From NCBI GenBank assembly GCA_904501675.1, contig CAJGCL010000024.1:1-19940 (forward strand): a DNA stretch of 19,940 bases, read 5' to 3'. Within the stretch, counting starts at the first letter, position 1, and the number at the start of each line of letters is the position of its first letter. Made by a program: the position numbers and the translations under genes. The notes under the pieces are model-generated. The model saw nothing but the letters and a program-made list of their open reading frames with translations. It had not been told where the DNA came from and did not search any database. Below are positions 7,782 to 14,350 of this stretch, in pieces. The stretch is from Clostridiaceae bacterium (GTDB lineage: Bacteria; Bacillota; Clostridia; Oscillospirales; Acutalibacteraceae).

Positions 7782-7812
7782 AAAACACCGAACTGAAAAA
7801 TCAGTTCGGTGC
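7782..7812 (-). terminator. Intrinsic terminator of the cysK-like gene
   Basis: A perfect 11-bp stem (7786-7796 CACCGAACTGA with 7801-7811) and AAAA loop on the plus strand, followed on the minus strand by TTTTATTT. It lies 9 nt past the stop codon of the cysK-like gene. Confidence 0.88.
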
Positions 7813-7820
7813 AATTCATT

Positions 7821-8750
7821 TTATTCATCAAAAAGTGGTGTTGAGAAGTATCTTTCAGCTGTGTCGGGGAGTACAGCAACAACTGTTTTGCCCTTGCCAA
7901 GCTTTTTAGCAAGCTTTATTGCTGCAGCAACGTTTGTTCCGCTTGAGATGCCGCAAAGAATACCTTCTTTTCTTGCTAATTCCTTTGCGGTATTAAGTGC
8001 CTCATCGTCAGAAATTATGCAAATATCGCTGTATATTTCTGTGTTGAGAATAGGCGGGATAAGACCATCGCCGATACCCATCTGAATATGTGTGCCAATA
8101 AGACCGCCTGAAAGTATAGCCGCATCCTCAGGCTCAACTGCCCATATTTCAATGTCAGGATTAGCTTCCTTAAGTGTTTCACCAATACCTGTAAGTGTAC
8201 CGCCTGTGCCTATACCTGCACAGAAGCCGTCAATCCTCTTGCCGACCTGTTCTATAATTTCAACTGCGGTGCGTTTTCTCTGTATTTCAGCGTTAGCAGG
8301 GTTTTCAAACTGCTGAGGTACAAAAACATTTGGGTTTTCTCTTTGCATTTCAAGCGCTAACTGTAAGCACTCGTCAATACATTTGCCTATATTGCCTGCA
8401 TCGTGTACAAGCTTAACCTCTGCACCGTAATGTTTAACAAGCTTTCTTCTTTCTTCGCTTACGGAGTCAGGCATAATAATTATTGTTTTGTAGCCTTTTA
8501 CAGCACCAACAAGAGCAAGGCCAATACCTTGGTTGCCGCTTGTAGGCTCAACAATAATAGTGTCTTTATTGATTTTTCCTTCCTCTTCAGCGCGAAGAAT
8601 CATATTGTATGCAGTTCTTGTTTTAATTGAACCGCCAACATTAAGACCTTCAAATTTAACAAGGATTTCAGCACTGTCTTCATCTACCATATGGTTAAGG
8701 CGGATAACAGGGGTGTTGCCTATAGCCTCTAAAATATTATTGCAAATCAT
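7821..8750 (-). CDS. cysK: Cysteine synthase family PLP enzyme (O-acetylserine sulfhydrylase-like)
   Basis: 309 residues, the normal size for CysK, a cytoplasmic PLP enzyme that makes cysteine from O-acetylserine and sulfide. The likely PLP lysine is K43 in NVGGSIKTR; the substrate loop is PTSGNQGIGLA (69-79), the PLP-phosphate loop GTGGTLTG (181-188), and the PLP-ring serine lies in CGISSGTN (266-273). The C-terminus YFSTPLFDE resembles the usual Y-STxLF ending. Two signatures differ from textbook CysK: SIKTR instead of SVKDR and SGNQG instead of SGNTG, so another beta-replacement substrate is possible and the symbol is given with reserve. AGGTG lies about 5 nt before the ATG. It appears to have its own promoter and terminator. 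Confidence 0.88.
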   Translation of the reverse strand: MICNNILEAIGNTPVIRLNHMVDEDSAEILVKFEGLNVGGSIKTRTAYNMILRAEEEGKINKDTIIVEPTSGNQGIGLALVGAVKGYKTIIIMPDSVSEERRKLVKHYGAEVKLVHDAGNIGKCIDECLQLALEMQRENPNVFVPQQFENPANAEIQRKRTAVEIIEQVGKRIDGFCAGIGTGGTLTGIGETLKEANPDIEIWAVEPEDAAILSGGLIGTHIQMGIGDGLIPPILNTEIYSDICIISDDEALNTAKELARKEGILCGISSGTNVAAAIKLAKKLGKGKTVVAVLPDTAERYFSTPLFDE

Positions 8751-8785
8751 CTCTGCACCTCGGAATATTTATGAATATATACTAT

Positions 8786-8814
8786 ATTATGTAAAAACAA
8801 AACACAGGTTACAA
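8786..8814 (-). promoter_or_regulatory. Candidate vegetative promoter of the cysK-like gene
   Basis: On the minus strand TTGTAA (8809-8814) and CATAAT (8786-8791) are 17 nt apart, 4/6 and 5/6 matches to the sigma-A boxes, within the 69-nt gap behind the amidohydrolase gene. No terminator is visible after the amidohydrolase gene, so read-through is also possible. Confidence 0.5.
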
Positions 8815-8819
8815 GTTTA

Positions 8820-9614
8820 TCATATATTTAAAACCATTTCAATATTTTTACAGAAAATCTTTTCAAGTGCGTCTGTGGATAAGTCAAGAGAAATAAGTTT
8901 ATTTATCTCATCGGTTTGTTTCCAAACAGGATAATCTGTGCCAAAAATAACTTTATCAGTACCATATTTATTTATCATTTTTTTGATTGTAGTGTCTGGA
9001 AGCAGAGATGTTGAAGAACAGGTATCAACATAAAAGTTTTCATATTTATATAATTTTTCTGTAGCTTCTTCCCACACAGACCAACCACCGAAATGTGCGC
9101 CTATTATTATAAGTTCGGGGAATTCCTTGAGAATTTTTTCAATTCTGTCAGGGTTAGAGTTATCGTACCTTGAATCTCCTGTATGCAAAAGAATAGGAAG
9201 ATGGTTTTGTGAGCAAAGATCATAGATTTTTTTATAATCCTCACAATCAGCTTTACAACCCTGCATATCCGGGTGTAGCTTAATACCCTTGAAATCAAAA
9301 TTAAGAAGATGGTAAAAATCTTCTTCAAGTGTTTCGCTCTGAGGGTGTAAAGAGGCTAATGGTATTAGTTTTTCAGGAGAAATCTTGGTTAGTTCTAATA
9401 GGCGCTCGTTAAGTTTTTGGGGTTGCATAGGAGTTATGGCAAGCATTGAAACTACGCATTTGTCCACAGCGCTTTCGTTACATTGTTCAACTAGTTCACT
9501 TACAGTTCCGTAATATGTAGTTTCAGGAATATTGTAAAACTCTTGTATGCTTCGGGTTGCGTATTTTGCAACTTTATCAGGAAATATATGGCAATGTGCA
9601 TCTATTATCTTCAT
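8820..9614 (-). CDS. Amidohydrolase-family metal-dependent hydrolase/decarboxylase
   Basis: 264 residues from the ATG at 9614 (AAGAAGG just upstream). Motifs of the amidohydrolase-2 family are in order: DAHCHIFP with H7 and H9, GIKLHPDMQG (110-119), LLHTGDS (142-148) with H144, IGAHFGG (171-177) with H174, and FGTDYPVW (224-231) with D227. These are the expected metal ligands and catalytic aspartate of a TIM-barrel hydrolase. The family includes decarboxylases and lactone/amide hydrolases, so the substrate is unknown. It lies 60 nt after the ligase-fusion gene, but a terminator hairpin stands between them; no separate promoter is obvious, so expression may depend on leaky read-through. Confidence 0.85.
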   Translation of the reverse strand: MKIIDAHCHIFPDKVAKYATRSIQEFYNIPETTYYGTVSELVEQCNESAVDKCVVSMLAITPMQPQKLNERLLELTKISPEKLIPLASLHPQSETLEEDFYHLLNFDFKGIKLHPDMQGCKADCEDYKKIYDLCSQNHLPILLHTGDSRYDNSNPDRIEKILKEFPELIIIGAHFGGWSVWEEATEKLYKYENFYVDTCSSTSLLPDTTIKKMINKYGTDKVIFGTDYPVWKQTDEINKLISLDLSTDALEKIFCKNIEMVLNI

Positions 9615-9630
9615 ACTAAACCTTCTTTAA

Positions 9631-9670
9631 AAATAAAATCGGACACAGCAGCTGCATGGTCCGACTTTAT
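9631..9670 (-). terminator. Intrinsic terminator after the TIM-barrel/ligase fusion gene
   Basis: Read on the minus strand, TCGGAC pairs with GTCCGA, and the flanking AAATAAA/TTTATTT extend the stem around one bulged G; TTTTATTTTT follows. It ends the LeuA-like/ligase operon. Confidence 0.75.
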
Positions 9671-9674
9671 TTGT

Positions 9675-12146
9675 TTATGCGTTTTCTGCCTTTTGACGAT
9701 TGTATTCCTCTATTGAGGTTTCGCGCATTTTGTATTTAAGAATTTTGCCTGCGGCATTCATAGGGAATTCGTTAACGAATAAGAAGTATCTTGGAACCTT
9801 ATGTTTTGCAATAGATGCATAACCATATTCCTTCATTTCTTTTTCGTCGGCTGTTTCACCCTTGTGAAGAATAACCCATGCGCAACATTCTTCGCCGTAT
9901 TGTTCGTCAGGAACGCCAACAACCTGAACATCGCGAACCTTAGGATTTGTAAGGTAGAATTCTTCGATTTCACGAGGATAAAGGTTTTCACCGCCACGAA
10001 TAATCATATCTTTAAGTCGACCGGTAACCTTGTAATATCCGTCAGGAGTTCTCATACATATATCACCGGAATGGAGCCAGCCCTCGCTGTCAATTGCCTG
10101 AGCAGTTGCCTCCGGCATTTTGTAGTAGCCCTTCATAATGTTGAAGCCACGAGCAACGAATTCACCGCTCTGACCATCAGGAAGCTCAAGGCCTGTTTCA
10201 GGGTCAATAATCTTGCATTCAACACCAGGGAATGCGCTACCAACAGTTTCAACGCGGTGGTCAAGGTCTTCGTTTACTTCACCCATAGTACAACCCGGAG
10301 AAGCCTCTGTCTGACCGTAAACCGAAATGATTTCGCGCATGTTCATTTCTACGGAAGCACGGCGCATAAGGTCAGCAGGACAGTTTGCGCCTGCCATAAT
10401 ACCAGTACGCATATATGAAAAGTCTGTTTTAGCAAAATCAGGGTGGCTGAACATCGCAATGAACATTGTTGGAACACCGTTGAAGCAAGTGATGCGCTCA
10501 TCGTTTACGCAAGCAAGCGAAGACTTTGGTGAGAAATATGGAATTGGACAAAGTGTACCGCCGTGAGTCATCATAGATGTCATAGAAAGCACCATTCCGA
10601 AGCAATGGAACATAGGCACCTGAATCATCATACGGTCAGCAGTTGATAAATCCATTCTGTCGCCGATAGTCTTACCATTGTTTACAATGTTGCGATGTGT
10701 AAGCATAACGCCTTTAGGGAAGCCTGTTGTACCTGATGTGTACTGCATATTACAAACGTCATCAGGCTTTACGAGGGATGCGCGTCTTCGAACCTCTTCG
10801 CGTGGAACAAGTGAAGAGCGTGATAACATCTGCTCCCAATTAAGGCAACCGTCCATATCAAAGCCAACGGTAACAACGTTACGAAGGAATGGAAGATTTT
10901 TTGAATATAAAGGTGAACCTGGTTCAAGATTTTTGAGCTCAGGGCAAAGCTCTTCAATAATTTCCTTGTAGTTGATATCCTTGCAATATTCAATCATAAC
11001 AAGGGTATGAGTGTCTGATTGCTTGAGGAGATATTCTATTTCATGAATTTTATAAGCTGTGTTAACAGTAACAAGAACTGCACCAATCTTTGTTGTTGCC
11101 CAGAATGTGAGGAACCACTGAGGAACGTTTGTTGCCCATATTGCAACGTGGTCGCCTGCCTTTACACCAAGTGAAATTAAAGCAGCGGCACATTCGTCAA
11201 CATCGCGACGGAATTGCTCATAAGTTCTTGTGTAGTCAAGAGTAGGGTATTTGAACGCATACTGGTCAGGATAGTTTTCTGCCATTGTATCAAGTACGTC
11301 GGAAAACGTTGCATCCATAACATCAAACTTTTTCCAAGGGAAGGTACCTGTCTTATCTCGGTTGTAGTATGCGCGGTCGTAAGACTTCTTCTCGCGACCC
11401 AAAGAGGAAATGTAGTTTGTAAAGTGGGTGAGAACAATGTCTGCATCGCTGATCTCTTCATTCCATGCAGCACATATAAAGCCCTCATAATTAAGTGAAG
11501 AGAGAGAGTTCAACAATTTCTCAACGTCTAAATCGCCTTCGCCGATTAAAACTGTTTTTCTATCCTTCATATCTCCAAGGCGTACGTATTTAATGTAAGC
11601 ACCAAGGTTTTTGATAGTGGTTTCAGCAGTTTCGCCTGCATCAAAATATGTTCCTCTTACGTTCCATGATGCACCGATAACCGCAGAAGCAAAGTGGTTG
11701 ATAATACCAATTACATTTTCGGTTCTTGCAAGGTTACCAACAGTTTCAAATAAGATATTAACATCGGTTGATTCAGCCTGCTTGATTGCAGCAGACATTT
11801 TCTCATCCAGAATATCAAAAGAAATTTTCTCTTCTGCACGCACGATAACATTCTCAATACCTGATGCGGCAGCGAGATTCACATATTTTTCTATAAGCTC
11901 TGCGGTAGTCTCTTCGCTTTCAACAGGAGCAGGCATACGGAGTGCTGATACAGTAAGGTTTCTGTTAACAAGCTTTCTTTTTGCATCAGCAATGCGGTCG
12001 CGTCTTAAAATACTGTCATGATGTCCGCTACGCTCTTTTATGGCATCGTAAATTTCGAAGCCCTCAAAACCATAATCGAAGGCATAACGGCAAGTGTCAA
12101 GAAACGAGGCTCGACTTACATTTTTAGTCGAAAAAACGATTTTCAT
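9675..12146 (-). CDS. Fusion: N-terminal TIM-barrel (sugar-phosphate isomerase/epimerase type) + AMP-forming acyl-CoA synthetase
   Basis: 823 residues. Residues 1 to about 262 form a xylose-isomerase-like TIM barrel (FSTKNVSRASFLDTCRYAFDYGFEGFEIYD at the start; later ILFETVGN, VRLGDMKD and GEGDLDVEKLL). From about 285 a complete FadD-type ligase follows: P-loop YTSGTTGFPKG (469-479), VYGQTEASPG, HSGDI, hinge GRLKDMIIRGGENLYPREIEEF and catalytic lysine K801 in AAGKILKYKM. It should activate a carboxylic acid to its CoA ester with ATP; the acid is unknown. The ATG is 1 nt after the stop of the LeuA-like gene, with AGGAGG inside that gene's end, so the two are translationally coupled and share the T-box leader. 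Isovalerate would suit a leucine-controlled unit (inference). The role of the barrel is unknown. Confidence 0.92.
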   Translation of the reverse strand: MKIVFSTKNVSRASFLDTCRYAFDYGFEGFEIYDAIKERSGHHDSILRRDRIADAKRKLVNRNLTVSALRMPAPVESEETTAELIEKYVNLAAASGIENVIVRAEEKISFDILDEKMSAAIKQAESTDVNILFETVGNLARTENVIGIINHFASAVIGASWNVRGTYFDAGETAETTIKNLGAYIKYVRLGDMKDRKTVLIGEGDLDVEKLLNSLSSLNYEGFICAAWNEEISDADIVLTHFTNYISSLGREKKSYDRAYYNRDKTGTFPWKKFDVMDATFSDVLDTMAENYPDQYAFKYPTLDYTRTYEQFRRDVDECAAALISLGVKAGDHVAIWATNVPQWFLTFWATTKIGAVLVTVNTAYKIHEIEYLLKQSDTHTLVMIEYCKDINYKEIIEELCPELKNLEPGSPLYSKNLPFLRNVVTVGFDMDGCLNWEQMLSRSSLVPREEVRRRASLVKPDDVCNMQYTSGTTGFPKGVMLTHRNIVNNGKTIGDRMDLSTADRMMIQVPMFHCFGMVLSMTSMMTHGGTLCPIPYFSPKSSLACVNDERITCFNGVPTMFIAMFSHPDFAKTDFSYMRTGIMAGANCPADLMRRASVEMNMREIISVYGQTEASPGCTMGEVNEDLDHRVETVGSAFPGVECKIIDPETGLELPDGQSGEFVARGFNIMKGYYKMPEATAQAIDSEGWLHSGDICMRTPDGYYKVTGRLKDMIIRGGENLYPREIEEFYLTNPKVRDVQVVGVPDEQYGEECCAWVILHKGETADEKEMKEYGYASIAKHKVPRYFLFVNEFPMNAAGKILKYKMRETSIEEYNRQKAENA

Positions 12147-12147
12147 A

Positions 12148-13536
12148 TTATGCCTCCTCGAATACGATTTTGTTTAAAGCATTTATATATGCTCTGATAC
12201 TTGCAGCAACAATATCTGTAGATGTGCCGTTACCTGAATAAAGCTTTCCGTTGTTGCGAAGTCTTACAAGCGCAGAACCGAGAGCTTCTTTACCCTCTGT
12301 TACTGACTGTACCTGGAAATCATCAAGCTCATAGTGATGACCGATACACTGCTCAATAGCACGGAAAACAGAGTCAATAGGACCATCACCGTTGCTAACA
12401 CCACAAATAGTTTCTCCGTTGCACTTCAATGTAACCTGAGACATAGCGCTGGACATATTGCTACTGGTGGTTGTGTATGTTTCAAAATGATATGTTGAAG
12501 GAGCCTGCATAGCTGAGCTTGCAATAACTGCTTCTAATTCTTTATAGCCAACAGCACCTTTCTTTTCGCATACATGTATAAGTGCTTTATATACATTTCC
12601 GATATCAGAGTCAGAAAGTTCATATCCTAAAACTTTTGCAGCGCCAGTTACCTGATCCATAGATGAGTCAGAATCAAGTAATATCTTTTTCTTTTCGCTT
12701 ACAGTTTTCTTGGTTTCGTATGCATCGTGATTAATGCTTGATAACATATCATCAATGCTTGCGTGAATCTTTGTGTTGTTGAGGTTGATTTCAGTATCAA
12801 TCTGTGAACCGCAAGCATTTATTGCGTCAGAAATCTCACCTGTAAGAAGTACATTCTTGCCAACCATTGCACATTTGAGCCCGTCTGCGCCGTTTTTTAT
12901 TGCCGAAAATGCAGAGGCAACTGCCATACTGATTCGGTCTGATACCTGTACGTAAACAGAGATGCTTACAGCCTCTTTTACCTTCGCAACCAAAGCAGCA
13001 ATATCATCAGGAGTTGAAACGCCTGCATCGTCGCAGATAGTAACTATACCTGCACCGCAAGCTTCAGCTTCCTTTACTGCAGCAATAAGGAAGTCCTCGT
13101 CAGCTCTTGTTGCATCAAGAGCTGAGAATTCTACATCACCGCATAAAGCTTTAGCTTCCTTTATAAGTGCAGAAATCTTTTCAAGCATTTTTGCCTGCTT
13201 TACGTGATATGTGTATTCCATCTGAATCGTAGATACAGGAAGCTCAACCTGAAGGCGAGGCTTCTTAGCATCCTTGATGCAGTCCCATGCAACAGCAACA
13301 TCTTCGTTGTTGAAGCCAACAGGAATAGCTAAAACAGCATTCTGCACATTCTGTGCAATTGTTTTATAAATGATTTTATCTTCACGAGGGGATTTTACTG
13401 CAGGGAGTTCTATAACTTCTGCACCGATTTTATCTGCACAGTTTGCAATAGCTGATTTTTCACGGAAAAGCAAGGATACATCTCTGTCCTCTGAAATCTT
13501 TTTAAGTGTGATGTCTGAAATTTTAATTTCTTTCAT
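12148..13536 (-). CDS. 2-isopropylmalate-synthase-like protein lacking catalytic residues (LeuA pseudoenzyme candidate)
   Basis: 462 residues from the ATG at 13536 (AAGGAG 8 nt upstream, after the T-box terminator). The barrel follows LeuA closely in places (DVEFSALDATRADEDFL at 135-150, then STPDDIAALV), and residues about 345-455 form a clear LeuA allosteric domain (GDGPIDSVFRAI, FQVQSVTEGKEALGSALVR, STDIVAASIRAYINALNK). But the active-site motifs are gone: the RDG near the N-terminus is replaced in TLKKISEDRDVSL; the HxHND metal site reads VYVQVSDR (194-201); and the GxGERAGN loop reads MVGKNVLLTG. Known LeuA enzymes need these, so catalysis is unlikely and a leucine-binding sensor or regulatory partner is more likely (inference). 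It is the first gene of a T-box-controlled operon with the TIM-barrel/ligase fusion. Confidence 0.88.
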   Translation of the reverse strand: MKEIKISDITLKKISEDRDVSLLFREKSAIANCADKIGAEVIELPAVKSPREDKIIYKTIAQNVQNAVLAIPVGFNNEDVAVAWDCIKDAKKPRLQVELPVSTIQMEYTYHVKQAKMLEKISALIKEAKALCGDVEFSALDATRADEDFLIAAVKEAEACGAGIVTICDDAGVSTPDDIAALVAKVKEAVSISVYVQVSDRISMAVASAFSAIKNGADGLKCAMVGKNVLLTGEISDAINACGSQIDTEINLNNTKIHASIDDMLSSINHDAYETKKTVSEKKKILLDSDSSMDQVTGAAKVLGYELSDSDIGNVYKALIHVCEKKGAVGYKELEAVIASSAMQAPSTYHFETYTTTSSNMSSAMSQVTLKCNGETICGVSNGDGPIDSVFRAIEQCIGHHYELDDFQVQSVTEGKEALGSALVRLRNNGKLYSGNGTSTDIVAASIRAYINALNKIVFEEA

Positions 13537-13567
13537 TATGAAAACTCCTTTTTGATTGTTGCTTTCA

Positions 13568-13858
13568 GGTGGAAAACGAAAACCCGCCTCAAAGCTTCGC
13601 TTTTGCTTTGAGACGGGTGTAAATAACTTAACACTCGCGGTACCACTCAAATTGCAGATAAAAATCTGCCACCTTATCGAAGTCCGACAACTTCTATGCA
13701 CTTACGTAGCAAACACGGGGCGCCCTACACATTTTCACTTCAGGTTTCCTGCTCAGAAGGGAGAGGCACAAGCTCTATACAATCAGTTCGCACCAACCAC
13801 TGACTCTCTGAATATATCCGTCTTGCCCATTCTTCTTCAACGCTTTAAATATTGAATT
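13568..13858 (-). promoter_or_regulatory. T-box riboswitch leader of the LeuA-like/ligase operon, probable Leu specifier
   Basis: Read on the minus strand: a Stem I with K-turn (GTTGA...TGAGC), the conserved AGAGAG and GGTTGGTGCGA distal-loop elements, Stem III, then the T-box core GAGTGGTACCGCG (plus-strand 13637-13649). The competing terminator is CCCGTCTCAAAGC pairing with GCTTTGAGGCGGG (13583-13617), followed by TTTTCGTTTT. In the specifier loop, CUC (13763-13765, or overlapping 13761-13763) would read leucine, which suits the LeuA-like gene. The TGGT of the T-box implies a tRNA with discriminator A, as leucine tRNAs have. Uncharged tRNA should favour the antiterminator and switch the operon on. 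Confidence 0.93.
13583..13617 (-). terminator. T-box attenuator terminator of the LeuA-like operon
   Basis: A 13-bp stem (13583-13595 with 13605-13617, one mismatch/GU pair) followed on the minus strand by a T-rich run; it is mutually exclusive with the T-box antiterminator. Confidence 0.88.
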
Positions 13859-13864
13859 TTTTGT

Positions 13865-13893
13865 ATTTTACTATGTAAGAGCGGAATTGTCAA
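13865..13893 (-). promoter_or_regulatory. Promoter of the LeuA-like T-box leader
   Basis: On the minus strand a perfect TTGACA (13888-13893) and TAAAAT (13865-13870; 5/6) are separated by 17 nt. The transcript would begin near 13858, just before Stem I. Confidence 0.85.
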
Positions 13894-13923
13894 GACTAAA
13901 AATCTATTTTTTACTGTATGTAT

Positions 13924-14013
13924 TTAACACAATACATTATATATAAAAAACAACATTGAAACCGGGATATTTTTGTTATAAAAACTATTGACATGCAAAA
14001 TCGTTTGTGTTAA
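13924..14013. repeat. 9-bp inverted pair TTAACACAA/TTGTGTTAA in the divergent intergenic region
   Basis: TTAACACAA (13924-13932) and its exact reverse complement TTGTGTTAA (14005-14013) flank the space between the two divergent T-box promoters; the right copy touches the candidate -10 of the plus-strand promoter. It could be a regulator site for the HTH domains encoded next door, or chance in AT-rich DNA. Confidence 0.35.
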
Positions 14014-14016
14014 TCT
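13988..14016 (+). promoter_or_regulatory. Candidate promoter of the second T-box leader
   Basis: TTGACA (13988-13993) is perfect; the hexamer 17 nt later is TAATCT (14011-14016), a poor -10, so the exact -10 is uncertain. The same CTATTGAC context recurs before the third T-box. Confidence 0.6.
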
Positions 14017-14040
14017 TTACTAAATTATAAATATCACAAA

Positions 14041-14303
14041 TAAAAGCTATGACGAAGTCGGTTGAAAACCGTGTCTTTCAGAGAGTTGGCGGTCGCTGCG
14101 AGCCTACAGATAAGTTTTCAGAACCCATCCCTTCCGAGCTGAAGAGCTGAACATTTCTAGTAAGCTTCTTCCGAGAATTGCTGCGTTAGTGCAACGGGGT
14201 TGATAGACCTTAAGAGGCAAGTTTTCTTGCAATTTGAGTGGTACCGCGGATAGTTTATTCGTCTCAAAGTGAAACAATTGTTTCATTTTGGGGCTTTTTT
14301 TAT
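14041..14303 (+). promoter_or_regulatory. T-box riboswitch leader of the first HTH-cupin-ligase gene
   Basis: Stem I begins at AGCTATGACGAAG (K-turn partner CTTCCGAGCT), with AGAGAG and GGTCGCTGCGA distal elements; the T-box core TTGAGTGGTACCGCGG is at 14234-14249. The terminator is CTCAAAGTGAAAC (14263-14275) pairing with 14280-14292, then a run of seven T. The specifier is ambiguous by eye: the loop reads GAACCCATCC (14121-14130). The usual GAA-codon-A pattern would give CCC (Pro), while counting from the lower helix as in the LeuA leader would allow AUC (Ile). TGGT implies discriminator A, which fits Ile or Pro but not Gly, Thr or Ser. Confidence 0.93.
14263..14303 (+). terminator. T-box attenuator terminator before the first HTH-cupin-ligase gene
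   Basis: 13-bp stem (14263-14275 with 14280-14292, including G-U pairs) and AATT loop, followed by TTTTTTT at 14295-14301. Confidence 0.85.
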
Positions 14304-14350
14304 TTGTGCTATTGATTATCACATTTAACTCTCTTGAAAGGGTGGGAATT

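Noticed and set aside
7730..7912. Upstream in-frame extension of the HTH/membrane protein
   Set aside because: It would run through the cysK-like terminator and the TTGACA/TATAAT promoter, and overlap the cysK-like gene; GGAGGT points to ATG 7729.
9801..10418. 205-codon open frame on the plus strand
   Set aside because: Antisense to the conserved ligase domain of the fusion gene, with a Cys/His/Phe-rich translation lacking domains.
13537..13701. Upstream in-frame extension of the LeuA-like protein
   Set aside because: It lies inside the T-box antiterminator/terminator region; AAGGAG before ATG 13536 is clear.
14288..14350. Earlier in-frame start for the first HTH-cupin-ligase
   Set aside because: The start would be within the attenuator terminator stem, and its hydrophobic codons come from the T-tract region.
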